From assembly GCA_963795825.1 (NCBI GenBank), contig CAWCIW010000004.1, positions 248,001 to 312,000 of the forward strand: a stretch of DNA of 64,000 nucleotides. The letters are read 5' to 3'. A program made the translations under genes and the position numbers. Source of the stretch: BOG-908 sp963795825. Lineage in GTDB: Bacteria > Pseudomonadota > Alphaproteobacteria > Acetobacterales > Acetobacteraceae. Positions 36,552 to 45,217 of this stretch are shown here, piece by piece. The notes under the pieces were generated by a model. It searched no databases. It had not been told where the DNA came from and worked only from the letters and a program-made list of their open reading frames with translations. Position 1 is the first letter of the stretch; each line of letters opens with the position of its first letter.

Positions 36552-37244
36552 TCACAGCGCGGCACCGGATTTTTTCCGCAAGATTGACGGCCTTCCTGCT
36601 TCCGCCAGCAACAAACCAAATACCGCCAGCGCGATGGACATGAGTGCCAGCCGCGCCGCCTGCGCCTCGCCGCCTGGTGATTCCAACGCGCTGTAGATCG
36701 CCAAGGGCAGGGTGCGCGTCTGGCCGGGGATGTTGGCGGCAAACGTGATCACCGCGCCGAATTCGCCGAGCGACGCGGTGTAGCCCAGCACCGCGGCCGC
36801 CAGAACGCCGGGCGCGGCCAGGGGTAGTGTGATGCTGAAGAAACGGTCCAGGCGGCAGGCGCCGAGCGTGCGGGCGGCCTGCTCGAGCTGGGGATCGATC
36901 GCGTCCAGGGACAGGCGTATAGCGCGGACCATCAGCGGGAACACCATGACCCCGCAGGCAAGGGCGGCGCCGGCTTCGGTGAACACCAGCCGTACGTGGA
37001 GCCAGCGTTGGAGCAGCGCACCGACCGGGCCGTCGATGCCGAACACCAGGAGCAGCAGCCATCCGGTCACGACGGGCGGCAGCATGAGCGGCAGGTGGAC
37101 AAGGATGTTGAGCAGGAAGCGCCCGGGAAAACGGGTGCGCGAAAGCAAAGTCGCGGCAAGTACAGCGAGAGGCAGGCCGAACGCCACCGCACGCAAAGCG
37201 ACATTCAGGGTAAGAAAAACGGTTTCCCGCTCATCAAAGGTCAA
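36552..37244 (-). CDS. modB: Molybdate ABC transporter permease
   Basis: A 230-residue inner-membrane permease of the CysTWA/ModB family with about five helices. The EAA-type motif that contacts the ATPase reads LEQAARTLGACRLDRFFSITLPLAAPG (in two parts: EQAARTLGACRLDRFF and ITLPLAAPGV); ASLGEFGAVITFAANIPGQTRTLPLAIY follows as the usual ModB C-terminal block. Start MTFDERETVF at 37244. It is framed by two facing half-repeats, which separate it by about 85-100 bp from modA and modC. Confidence 0.93.
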   Translation of the reverse strand: MTFDERETVFLTLNVALRAVAFGLPLAVLAATLLSRTRFPGRFLLNILVHLPLMLPPVVTGWLLLLVFGIDGPVGALLQRWLHVRLVFTEAGAALACGVMVFPLMVRAIRLSLDAIDPQLEQAARTLGACRLDRFFSITLPLAAPGVLAAAVLGYTASLGEFGAVITFAANIPGQTRTLPLAIYSALESPGGEAQAARLALMSIALAVFGLLLAEAGRPSILRKKSGAAL

Positions 37245-37275
37245 ACGCGCAATCCGGCCACACGGCGCGACAGCG

Positions 37276-37325
37276 GAGTCAAAAGTTTTTTGCTTCTTTT
37301 TTGCAAAAAAGAAGGCCTTCCTTAC
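37276..37325. repeat. Hairpin repeat, copy 10 (right half, flanking modB)
   Basis: Inner arm CGCGACAGCGG (from 37265), box AAAAGTTTTTTGC, stem CTTCTTTTTTGCAAAAAAG and GGCCTTCC. Subfamily b, the mirror partner of copy 9. Between modA and modB. Confidence 0.8.
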
Positions 37326-37330
37326 TCACC

Positions 37331-38097
37331 TCAGGGCCGCACAAACCCATAATGCTCGAAAACGTCCTGAGCCTGCTGAGAACTCAGGAAAATCAAAAAA
37401 GCCCGCCCAGCCGGCGTGTCGGACACCACCGCCGCCGGATACCGTATCGGCTCATGGCTGGCCGGCGGAAACACGCCCGCGACGCCCAGACCCGGCGTAA
37501 CGGTAACGTCGGTCGCATAGACGATCCCGGCCGGCGCCTCGTGCACTTCCACCAGGCGCAGCGCGGACCGCACGGAGTTCCGCCTGGGGCCAGGCGGTTC
37601 TGCAGGCTCGGCCACAGCCCGAGTTTGCGCAAAGCCTGTTCGGCGTAGATGCCGGCCGGCACGTGCGAGGGGTCACCGACGGCCAGGCGGCCGGTAGGGC
37701 CCAGCACATCGGCCAGCGACACGCCCTGGGCGAGGGCGATCGGCTTCAGCGTCTCTTTCGGCTCGACGAGGACGAGGCTGTTGCCGAGCAGGTCCTCGCG
37801 CGTGGTGGCGGCGATCGCGTGGTGGCGGGCGAGGTCGTCCATCCATTTCTCGTCGGCGGAGATGAAGACGTTGGCCGGCGCGCCGTGCTCGATCTGCTGG
37901 GCGAGGGTGGAGCTGGCGGCGAACGAGAAGCGCACCGGGCCGTGGCCGGCGGCGGTCCAGAGATTGCCTACATCCTGCAGCGCATTGGTGAGGCTTGCGG
38001 CGGCGAACACGACCAGCGGCTTGGGTTCGGCGGCGCGGACCGTGGCTGAAGGTAGGGCGAGCACCAGAGCCAGCAGGGGGGCGAGGCAGCTTTTCAT
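37331..38097 (-). CDS. modA: Molybdate ABC transporter substrate-binding protein, split by a 1-base frameshift
   Basis: Periplasmic molybdate/tungstate-binding protein, about 255 residues after bridging. Signal peptide MKSCLAPLLALVLALPSATVRA; ligand-binding strand LVVFAAASLTNAL, FSFAASSTLAQQIEHGAPANVFISAD and, after the break, VEVHEAPAGIVYATDV. One base is missing near 37579-37585; the restored run is NRLAPGRNSVRSALRLVEV. Its ATG overlaps the stop of the upstream MFS gene (ATGA), implying translational coupling. A functional ABC importer needs this gene, so a sequencing indel is likely. Confidence 0.88.
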
Positions 38098-39527
38098 CGG
38101 ACGGCTCCGTTCTTCCAGCCTGACATCTCCTGGCCGGCTTCGCGTGGCAAGAGCAGGGAGGCCGGGGCGGCCAGCGCGCTTATGCCGGCCACCACCAGAA
38201 ACGCCAGCGCGAAATCGGCGGTGACGGGAGCGGCGTGGCCGGCGCCGGCGCGCGCGAGCTGCAGCACGCCGGCGCTGACCGGGATACCGATGGTGAGCGA
38301 GACCTGTTGCAGCATGGCGTAAAGCGTGGTGGCGGCGCTCATGCGGGCCGGCGGCACGTCCGCGTAGGCGACCGCGTTATAGGCGGTGAACTGGATCGAG
38401 CGCATCACGCCATTCAGCGCCAGCACGGCGTAGAGCGCGGCCAGCGGCCAGGCGGGGCGGAAGGCGGCGTAGGCTGCCAGGCCGACCGCGCAGGCGACGC
38501 CGTTGATCACGAGCACGTTGCGGAAGCCGAAGCGGCGCAGCACCCATTGGGTGGCCGGCTTCATGCCGATGGCGCCGATCGCGCTGGCAAAGGTGATCAT
38601 GCCGCTCTGCGCCGCGGTGCGCCCGAAGCCCACCTGTATCATCAGCGGCAGCAGGAACGGCACGGCGCCGATGCCGACGCGGAACAGCGATCCGGCGAAC
38701 ACCGATACCGCGAAGGTGGGTATGCGCATCAGGGTGAAATCGAGCAGAGCGCGCTCGGCTCGGCGGGCCTGGTGGCGGGCGCGCAGCACGTAGGCGGTGC
38801 CGGCGACGATTGCGGTGAGCGCCATCGCCAGGACGGCCGCACCGGGGACCAGGTGGCGGCCGGCCACTTCGAGCACGCCCATGAAGCCGCCGAGCGCCAG
38901 GCCGGAGAGCAGCAGGCCGGCGAAATCGAACCGGCCGGGGTTGGCCTCGCGCATGTCCACGATGAAGCGGCTCACCAGCAGGAAGCCGGCGACGCCGATC
39001 GGCACGTTGATGTCGAAGATCCAGCGCCAGCTGAAATAGGTGACGATGAAGCCGCCCACCGGCGGGCCGATCACGGGCCCGATCAGCGCCGGCATGGTGA
39101 CCCAGGCCATGGCGCCGATCAGCCGCTCCTTGGGCACGGTGCGCAGCAGGACCAGGCGGCCGACCGGCAGCATCATGGCGCCGCCCGCGCCTTGCAGTAT
39201 GCGGGCGGCGACCAGCAGGCCGAGCGAGTCGGCGCGCCCGCAGGCCACGCTGCCCAGGGTGAACACAGCGATGGCCGCGCGGAACACCTGGCGCGTTCCG
39301 AAGCGGTCCGCCATCCAGCCGCTGGCGGGAATGAACACGGCGACGGCGAAGAGGTAGGCGGTCAGCGCCACGTTCATGTGGACCGGGTCCGCATGGAAGG
39401 CGCGCGCCATGGCGGGCAGGGCGGTGGCGATGACGGTGCCGTCGAGGTTGGTCATGAACAGCGCGCAGGCGACGATGACCGCGACGAGGCGCTGTCGGCT
39501 GGGCGGGATGGCCAGGGTGTCGCTCAT
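38094..39527 (-). CDS. MFS transporter, DHA2 (EmrB/QacA-like) family
   Basis: A 477-residue proton-driven exporter with about 14 membrane helices. Motif A-like GWMADRFGTRQVF, motif LTAYLFAVAVFIPASG, and motif C region PALIGPVIGPPVGG are typical of DHA2 drug exporters. Start MSDTLAIPPSRQRL at 39527 is favoured; the frame continues upstream without similarity. Its last codon overlaps the modA start, so it is probably the first gene of an MFS-modABC transcript. A link between the exporter and molybdate is unproven. Confidence 0.88.
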   Translation of the reverse strand: MSDTLAIPPSRQRLVAVIVACALFMTNLDGTVIATALPAMARAFHADPVHMNVALTAYLFAVAVFIPASGWMADRFGTRQVFRAAIAVFTLGSVACGRADSLGLLVAARILQGAGGAMMLPVGRLVLLRTVPKERLIGAMAWVTMPALIGPVIGPPVGGFIVTYFSWRWIFDINVPIGVAGFLLVSRFIVDMREANPGRFDFAGLLLSGLALGGFMGVLEVAGRHLVPGAAVLAMALTAIVAGTAYVLRARHQARRAERALLDFTLMRIPTFAVSVFAGSLFRVGIGAVPFLLPLMIQVGFGRTAAQSGMITFASAIGAIGMKPATQWVLRRFGFRNVLVINGVACAVGLAAYAAFRPAWPLAALYAVLALNGVMRSIQFTAYNAVAYADVPPARMSAATTLYAMLQQVSLTIGIPVSAGVLQLARAGAGHAAPVTADFALAFLVVAGISALAAPASLLLPREAGQEMSGWKNGAVR

Positions 39528-39784
39528 GGGAGAGAGCAGGTAGGCGATTCCCGGCCTGGGAAGAAGAACCAGTTTCGGTTTTCTGTTGCGGGTGGCTGGC
39601 TGCTGCTGGCCCGGCCTGGCGGGGCTGATGACGGCGGGCGGCGGTGCTGGCGGTGCCGACCTGGCAGGACTGGCCAGGTTGGATCGTAAGGTCCGATCGA
39701 TTTTGCAAATTGGTTCTCTGGCTGTGGCAACTAAGCTCTTATTCTCAACTTGTTTCAAGATACGACTGAGGCGGGGGACGCGGC

Positions 39785-40114
39785 GTGCGAAGTGCGGTAG
39801 GTCGAAGGCGTTTCGGTACCACAACGATTTGTCTCGTGGTTGTTGCCTGCGTAATTGGTTTGTGCAGCCAGTCTGAGGCGCAGGGAATTATACTGCCGAA
39901 GGATGCCAAACCGCTTCCATTGCCGTCCGTGGACCGTTCCTTGCCTGACCTCATTGCGGATGGTTACGAGGTCGTCAGCCTCAACGAAGGGCTGGGCGGC
40001 TCCGCCATCCTGATACGCAAGGCGTCAAGTGTGGTGCTGTGTACACTTGGCTCTTACGGCACGCCCACCGACCCAAAGGTATTTACCCGCTGTCAGAGTT
40101 TATCCGGTGGCTAG
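39785..40114 (+). CDS. Small exported hypothetical protein
   Basis: A 109-residue protein with a GTG start and a hydrophobic N-terminus (TTICLVVVACVIGLCSQSEAQG) ending in a plausible signal peptidase site. The mature part is short, with Cys residues in VVLCTLGSYG and FTRCQSL. Not recognised. The next frame after the stop (ASLKDALIAVEQEVQSSFLDE) looks protein-like, so the C-terminus may be longer if another 1-base error is present. Base composition is lower in GC than the surroundings. Confidence 0.5.
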   Translation: MRSAVGRRRFGTTTICLVVVACVIGLCSQSEAQGIILPKDAKPLPLPSVDRSLPDLIADGYEVVSLNEGLGGSAILIRKASSVVLCTLGSYGTPTDPKVFTRCQSLSGG

Positions 40115-40359
40115 CCTGAAGGACGCTCTAATTGCAGTCGAGCAAGAGGTGCAATCGAGTTTCTTGGATGAGCACCAGAAGAGATTATGCAGCGGCGGGG
40201 GGCGAACCGCAAAGTGCGGCGTCTGCAAAAAATGTCGATCGAGCGGCGCCAAGTTGGGCAGGGTTGTCCGGCCAAGCAGGGCGGCGGTGAAGAACACCTT
40301 CCGACTACCGTCAGAGAATTCGGCCGGACTGGCTCTTCGTGGCGGCACTGGCGTTTCGC

Positions 40360-40468
40360 CTGCATCCTGCAAGCGTTCGCATCTGCGCCAGAGCGCAGGC
40401 CGACGGTGCAGGCGGGAAGCAAAAGCTTGTTGGTCCTTGTCCGCGAAGAAGGACTACTTGCCTTGCCT
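40360..40468. repeat. Hairpin repeat, copy 20 (degenerate, left hairpin missing)
   Basis: Inner part CGCCTGCATCCTGCAAGCG ... GAGCGCAGGCC ... GTGCAGGCGGG is recognisable, followed by a mutated right half (AAAAGCTTGTTGGTCC, TTGTCCGCGAAGAAGGACTA). No left hairpin. The tgt stop codon lies inside its outer edge. The remaining part of the 40115-40453 gap shows nothing recognisable. Confidence 0.65.
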
Positions 40469-41614
40469 TACCCCCTCCGCCACATCCGCCGGCCCCAGCC
40501 GCTCCGCCAGCCACCCGGCCCGAACCTCCGCCGCAAACCCGGCTAGCGCCCCTGCCACGATCGCCGAACGCAACCCACGCATCAGCGACTGGTAATACGC
40601 GATGTTGTGCCAGGTCAGCAGCATCGGCCCGAGCATCTCCTCGCAGCGGAACAGATGGTGCAGATAGGCCCGGCTGTGCCGCGTGCAGGCCGGACAGCCG
40701 CAAACCGGATCGATCGGCCCGGCATCGTCCGCATGCCGCGCATTGCGCATGTTCAGCACGCCGCGGCTGGTGAAAGCGCGGCCGGTGCGCCCCGCCCGTG
40801 TCGGCATCACGCAATCGAACATGTCCACCCCGCGCGACACCGCGCCCACCAGATCGTCCGGCGTGCCCACGCCCATCAGATAGCGCGGCCGGTCTCCAGG
40901 CAGATGCGGGATCGTGGCTTCAAGCGTGTCGAACATCGCTGCCTGGCCCTCGCCCACCGCCAGCCCGCCGATTGCATATCCCTCGAACCCCACCGCCAGC
41001 AGCGCCTCGGCCGAACGCGCGCGCAGATCGGGATAGACGCCGCCCTGCACAATGCCGAACAGCGCATAGCCGGCGCGCTGCACGAAAGCCGCCCGGCAGC
41101 GCGCCGCCCACCGCATCGACAGCGCCATGCTCGCCTCGGCCGCCGCGTGCGTCGCCGGAAAAGCCGTGCACTCGTCGAGCACCATGGTGATCGTGGCATC
41201 GAGCAGATGCTGTATCTCGATCGCCCGCTCCGGTGTGAGGCGATGCTTGCTGCCATCGAGATGGGACGCGAACGTCACGCCGCCCTCGTCGAGCGTGCGC
41301 AATTTGCCGAGCGACATCACCTGGAACCCGCCGGAATCGGTCAGGATCGGCCCTGGCCAGTCCATCATCCGATGCGACCCGCCTAATGCAGCCACCCGCT
41401 CTGCGCCGGGCCTGAGCATCAGATGGTAGGTGTTGCCCAACACGATACCCGCGCCCGTGCTGCGCACCGCGTCGGCGGTCATTGCTTTTACGGTCCCGGC
41501 TGTGCCCACGGGCATGAACACCGGCGTTTGTATCTCGCCATGTGCGGTATGCAATGTTCCGGCGCGGGCTGGGCCGTCTGTGGCGGATAGTTGCCAGGAG
41601 AAAGGGTCAGGCAA
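40454..41614 (-). CDS. tgt: Queuine tRNA-ribosyltransferase
   Basis: Exchanges guanine-34 of GUN-anticodon tRNAs for preQ1. With the TTG start at 41614 (LPDPFSWQLSATDGPARAG) the protein has 386 residues, the usual length. Catalytic Asp motifs are LTDSGGFQVMSLGKL and GVDMFDCVMPTRAGRTG; zinc ligands are CGCPAC and the later His/Cys in HLFRCEEML. A longer frame to 41746 only translates the repeat. There is no ATG or GTG before the conserved core, so the start codon is provided by the outer end of repeat copy 11. VOC-queA-tgt appear to be one operon. Confidence 0.92.
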   Translation of the reverse strand: MPDPFSWQLSATDGPARAGTLHTAHGEIQTPVFMPVGTAGTVKAMTADAVRSTGAGIVLGNTYHLMLRPGAERVAALGGSHRMMDWPGPILTDSGGFQVMSLGKLRTLDEGGVTFASHLDGSKHRLTPERAIEIQHLLDATITMVLDECTAFPATHAAAEASMALSMRWAARCRAAFVQRAGYALFGIVQGGVYPDLRARSAEALLAVGFEGYAIGGLAVGEGQAAMFDTLEATIPHLPGDRPRYLMGVGTPDDLVGAVSRGVDMFDCVMPTRAGRTGRAFTSRGVLNMRNARHADDAGPIDPVCGCPACTRHSRAYLHHLFRCEEMLGPMLLTWHNIAYYQSLMRGLRSAIVAGALAGFAAEVRAGWLAERLGPADVAEGVRQGK

Positions 41615-41785
41615 GGCAAGCAGTCCTTTTTTGAAAAAAAGGACCAAAAAACTTTTGCATTCCCCGCTGCACGCAGTCCCGCGCTCGTTCTGCCGATACG
41701 CGCATTGGCAGAACGAGCGCGGGCTTTCGCGCAAGCAAACAGACAAAAGTCTTTTGCTTCTTTTCTTCAGAAAAGAAGGCCTTCC
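41612..41785. repeat. Composite hairpin repeat, copy 11 (between queA and tgt)
   Basis: Left half subfamily b (AGTCCTTTTTTGAAAAAAAG stem, box AAAAAACTTTTGC), right half subfamily c (box AAAAGTCTTTTGC, loop TCTTCAGA). The spacer forms its own strong hairpin: CCCGCGCTCGTTCTGCC (41678-41694) pairs with GGCAGAACGAGCGCGGG (41707-41723). It separates two genes of one operon and its outer CTTGCCT supplies the TTG start of tgt. Confidence 0.85.
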
Positions 41786-42864
41786 TCACTGGTCTGCCCG
41801 CGCAAGCAAAGTCGCATCTCCATATGAGTAAAACCGATATCCTGCGGCGATCGCATGCGCATACGCCGCCCGCATACGCGCCGTGCCGGCAAATGCGCAC
41901 ACCAGCATGAACAACGTAGAGCGCGGCAGATGAAAATTCGTCAGCAGCACATCAGCGCCGCGCACCGGCCGCCCCGGATGGATGAATATATCCGTCTCGC
42001 CGTCGAACGGCCGCGTCTCGCCATCCTCGCCCGTCGCCGTCTCCAGCAAACGCAAACTGGTGGTCCCGACGGCCACGATGCGCCGCCCCGCCTTGCGCGC
42101 CGCATTGATCGCCGCGCAGGCCGACGCATCCAGCACGCCGCGCTCGGCATGGATGCGGTGCCCGGCCAGCGTGTCGCCGCGCACCGGCAGGAACGTGCCG
42201 GCGCCCACGTGCAAAGTGAGCGTCACGCGCGAGACGTCTCGTGCCGCCAGCCTTGCGAGCAGCGCCGGCGTGAAATGCAGCCCCGCGGTGGGTGCCGCCA
42301 CCGCGCCATCATGGGCCGCGAACACCGTCTGGTAGTCCGCGCGGTCCTGCGCCGTCGGCCCGTCCGGGCGCGCGATATAGGGCGGCAGGGCCAGCGCGCC
42401 GGCGGCGTCAAGGCGGCGGAGAACGCCGCGCCAGCACGATCGAAGCGCAGCGCCACGCCGCCATCGTCGTCGCGCGCGGTCACCTCGGCGGAAAAGCCAT
42501 CACCGCCTTCGAAGGCCAGGTGGTCGCCCAAATGCAGCCGGCGCGCGTTGCGGGCCAGGGCATGCCAGGTCCCGTCGGCCAGCGGCCGATCGAGCGTGAT
42601 GCCGATGCGCGCCGCACCCCGCTTTGCCCAGAGTTGCGCGGGGATCACCCGCGTGTCGTTGGCGACGAGCAGGTCCCCGGCGCGCAGCAGGTCCGGCAGG
42701 TCGCGCACATGGCGGTCCGCCATGCTTGCATCGACGCACAGCAGCCGCGCCGATTCCCGCGGCACCGCCGGATGCTGGGCGATCAGCCCGGGCGGCAGCA
42801 CGAAATCGAAATCGGCGGTGTGCAGCGGAGCCTCCGTCGCGGCTTCGCCCGGGGAGGGGATCAC
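41786..42864 (-). CDS. queA: S-adenosylmethionine:tRNA ribosyltransferase-isomerase, split by a 1-base frameshift
   Basis: Forms epoxyqueuosine on tRNA from preQ1 and SAM. Bridged length is about 359 residues, normal for QueA. Motifs: ADFDFVLPPGLIAQHPAVPR, LVANDTRVIPAQL, and after the break LPPYIARPDG, DYQTVFAAHDGAVAAPTAGLHFT (two parts) and NFHLPRSTLFMLVCAFAG. The frame breaks at about 42404-42412, where one base is missing (restored FSAALDAAGALALPPYI). GTG start at 42864 overlaps the VOC gene stop. A sequencing indel is likely because tgt and queG are intact. Confidence 0.9.
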
Positions 42865-43253
42865 TCGAGGTAGGAGGCGATCTCGATCAGGTTGCCGTCC
42901 GGATCGCGGCAGTACACGCTGTTGATCTCGCCCAGCGCACCCTCTTTCTTCGACGGCCCGCCCTCTATGGCCACGCCGCAGCTATGCAGATGCGCCACCA
43001 CGTCCAGCGGACCCACGGCGGTGATGAAGCACAGATCCTGGGTGCCGGGCTGGCTCTCGCGGCCGCTGTTCCAGCCCAGCGCGTCGGCCGGGCGCACGTT
43101 AATCTTCTGGCCGCCGAACTTGAGCGCACAGCGCCGTTCGGCGCCGAAATCCTCGCGTTCCATGCCGAGCACGCGCTGATACCAGGCGGCGGTGATCTCC
43201 ACCTCGTGGGCGGTGATCACGATGTGGTCGAGGCGGTCTACGGTGAAGCGCAT
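42861..43253 (-). CDS. VOC (glyoxalase/dioxygenase-fold) protein
   Basis: A 130-residue single-domain vicinal oxygen chelate protein. The opening LDHIVITAHEVEITAAWYQRVLGME and closing INSVYCRDPDGNLIEIASYLE carry the His and Glu that usually bind metal. It resembles the YaeR/VirJ-like group of unknown substrate. Its stop overlaps the queA GTG, so it is the first gene of a VOC-queA-tgt transcript, though a role in queuosine synthesis is not known. Confidence 0.87.
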   Translation of the reverse strand: MRFTVDRLDHIVITAHEVEITAAWYQRVLGMEREDFGAERRCALKFGGQKINVRPADALGWNSGRESQPGTQDLCFITAVGPLDVVAHLHSCGVAIEGGPSKKEGALGEINSVYCRDPDGNLIEIASYLE

Positions 43254-43279
43254 GTGGCGGTTCTAGGGCGACGGAAAGC

Positions 43280-43460
43280 AGGAAGAAAGGCCTTCTTTTC
43301 TGAAGAAAAGAAGCAAAAGACTTTTGCTCCCGACGCCTGCATCAACGCCTACGCTCCCTTCGCAGCCCCGGATGGCGGAAATCAAGGTGGGCCGTGGTGC
43401 AGCCGTCGGGACAAAAGTCTTTGCTTCTTTTCTTCAGAAAAGAAGGCCTTCCTTTCTTCC
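43280..43460. repeat. Composite hairpin repeat, copy 12 (full, subfamily c at both ends)
   Basis: Left: GGCCTTC stem, loop TTTTCTGAAGAAAA, box AAAAGACTTTTGC; inner arms CCGACGCCTGCA and TGCAGCCGTCGG; right: box AAAAGTCTTTGC, loop TTTTCTTCAGAAAA. It occupies the shared upstream region of two divergent units, VOC-queA-tgt and the glycine-riboswitch gcv operon, where a terminator is not expected. Confidence 0.86.
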
Positions 43461-43493
43461 TCCCCCCAGCCCATAAAACCCGTGTTCCACTAT

Positions 43494-43673
43494 CCCTCGC
43501 GGGAGAGCAGCAGGGCCCCGCCCCGCCGCCGAAGGCGCAACCGGCCCCCGGAAACGCTCAGGCACCAAGGACCGCGAGAGATCGGAACCTCTGGAAAGCC
43601 GGCGCAACATCGCCGCACCGACGGAGAAAGGGCCCAGCCGCCCAAATCTCTCAGGTTACGTGACAGAGGGGGG
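43494..43673 (+). promoter_or_regulatory. Tandem glycine riboswitch
   Basis: Two glycine aptamers in series precede gcvT. Aptamer 1 shows GGGAGAGC, GCCGAAGGCGCAA (43528-43540) and CGCTCAGGCACCAAGGACCG; aptamer 2 shows CCTCTGGAAAGCC (from 43588), GACGGAGAAAGGGCC, and ATCTCTCAGGTT followed by ACAGAGGGGG near 43664-43673. These are the conserved blocks of the glycine riboswitch class. Glycine should switch on the cleavage-system genes. A short region with a possible expression platform and GGAG ribosome site lies between 43674 and the gcvT start. Confidence 0.93.
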
Positions 43674-43723
43674 TCAGACGACCGGGCAACCGGACCTGAC
43701 CTCGTGCGCCCGGAGCTAACCCG

Positions 43724-44824
43724 ATGTCCGACTTGATCGACGAACAACCCCGCGCCACCCCGCTGGATGCGCTGCACCGCCGCCTGGGTGCGCGCATGAC
43801 CGGTTTCGCCGGCTGGTCGCTCCCCGTGCAATTCGCCGGCACGCTCGCCGAGCACGCCCACACCCGCAGCGCCGCCAGCCTGTTCGACGTCTCCCACATG
43901 GGCCAGATCTCGCTGCACGGCCAGGACGCCGCCGCCGAGTTGGAAAAACTGGTCCCCGGGGACATCGTAGGCCTCGCCCCAGGTCGCCAGCGCTACACCC
44001 TGCTCACCAATGAGCTCGGCGGCATAATCGACGACCTGATGGTCGCCAAATCGCAAAACCGCCTGTTCGTGGTGCTGAACGCCGCGCGCGCTGAGGACGA
44101 TATCCGCCATCTGCGCCAGCACGGCGTCGAGCCCGAACTGCACGAGGATCGCGCGCTGCTGGCGCTGCAGGGTCCGGCCGCCGCCGCCATCATGGCCCGC
44201 CTGGCGCCGGCCGCCGCCGCCCTGCCGTTCCTCGGGGTCACCTCGTGCCCGGTGGCCGGCATCGATTGCTGGGTCAGCCGCAGCGGCTACACCGGCGAGG
44301 ACGGCTTCGAGATCTCGGTGCCCGCCCAGGATGCCGAGGCGCTGGCCACCCGGCTTCTTGCCGAGCCGGAATGCGCGCCCGCCGGTCTTGCCGCGCGCGA
44401 CACGCTGCGCCTGGAAGCCGGCCTCTGCCTCTACGGCCAGGATATCGACATGCTGACCAGCCCCGTCGAAGCCGGCCTCGCCTGGACCATCCCCAAGCGC
44501 CGCCGCATTGCACTGGATTTCCTCGGTGCTGCCACCATCGCCGACCACCTGGCACACGGCGCCCACCGCAAGCGCGTCGGCATCCGCCCGGACGGCCGCG
44601 CGCCGGCCCGCACCGGCACCACGATCGCGGCGCAGGACGGCACCGGCGCCGGCACCGTCACGTCGGGCAGCTTCTCGCCAACCCTCGGCGCGCCGATCGC
44701 GATGGGCTACGTGCGGCGCGATCTTGCAACCGAAGGCACGCCGCTCGCTTTGCTGGTCAGGGGCCAGCTCCTGCCCGCGATCGTGGCAACGCTCCCCTTC
44801 GTCCCCCACCGTTTCGTCAGATAA
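43724..44824 (+). CDS. gcvT: Glycine cleavage system T protein (aminomethyltransferase)
   Basis: Releases ammonia and transfers the methylene group from the H-protein lipoamide arm to tetrahydrofolate. The 366 residues open TPLDALHRRLGARMTGFAGW and show LFDVSHMGQISLHG, ISRSGYTGEDGFEI-like VSRSGYTGEDGFEISV, ARDTLRLEAGLCLYGQDI and the C-terminal GTVTSGSFSPTLGAPIAMGYV. ATG 43724 (MSDLIDEQPRA) follows a GGAG site. First gene of gcvT-gcvH-gcvP, 50 bp after the riboswitch. Confidence 0.97.
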   Translation: MSDLIDEQPRATPLDALHRRLGARMTGFAGWSLPVQFAGTLAEHAHTRSAASLFDVSHMGQISLHGQDAAAELEKLVPGDIVGLAPGRQRYTLLTNELGGIIDDLMVAKSQNRLFVVLNAARAEDDIRHLRQHGVEPELHEDRALLALQGPAAAAIMARLAPAAAALPFLGVTSCPVAGIDCWVSRSGYTGEDGFEISVPAQDAEALATRLLAEPECAPAGLAARDTLRLEAGLCLYGQDIDMLTSPVEAGLAWTIPKRRRIALDFLGAATIADHLAHGAHRKRVGIRPDGRAPARTGTTIAAQDGTGAGTVTSGSFSPTLGAPIAMGYVRRDLATEGTPLALLVRGQLLPAIVATLPFVPHRFVR

Positions 44825-44836
44825 GCGAGCAAACAC

Positions 44837-45214
44837 ATGGCCGAGATACGTTATACCAAGGATCACGAGTGGGTCCGCCTGGAAGATGACGGCACGCTGA
44901 CCATCGGCATCACCGACCACGCCCAGGAGGCGCTCGGCGATATCGTGTTCGTCGAGCTGCCGGCGGTGGACCGCGAGATCGTCGAGGGCGAGACGGTGGC
45001 CACGGTCGAGAGCACCAAGGCGGCCAACGACGTCTATGCCCCGCTCGCCGGCCGCATCGCCGAGACCAACGAGAACATCGTCGACGACCCCGGGCTGATC
45101 AATCGCGACGCCGCCGGCGAAGGCTGGTTCTGGCGCATGGAGCCGGGCGACGACGACATCTTCGAGACGCTGATGGACGAGGAAGCCTACGAGACCTTCC
45201 TGGAGACGCTATAA
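44837..45214 (+). CDS. gcvH: Glycine cleavage system H protein
   Basis: A 125-residue lipoyl carrier that shuttles the aminomethyl group between GcvP, GcvT and the dihydrolipoyl dehydrogenase. The lipoyl-Lys site is in ETVATVESTKAANDVYAP; the N-terminal YTKDHEWVRLEDDG and DPGLINRDAAGEGWFWRM are standard. It lies 12 bp after gcvT and 3 bp before gcvP. Confidence 0.97.
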   Translation: MAEIRYTKDHEWVRLEDDGTLTIGITDHAQEALGDIVFVELPAVDREIVEGETVATVESTKAANDVYAPLAGRIAETNENIVDDPGLINRDAAGEGWFWRMEPGDDDIFETLMDEEAYETFLETL

Positions 45215-45217
45215 ATA

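Noticed and set aside
40029..40595. 188-codon plus-strand frame downstream of the small exported protein
   Set aside because: Runs through a degenerate repeat and over the tgt end; only the first ~20 codons after 40114 look protein-like.
41615..41746. N-terminal extension of Tgt
   Set aside because: The added residues (CKSFLVLFFKKGLLALP) are a translation of the hairpin repeat, which recurs in the same form at other loci.
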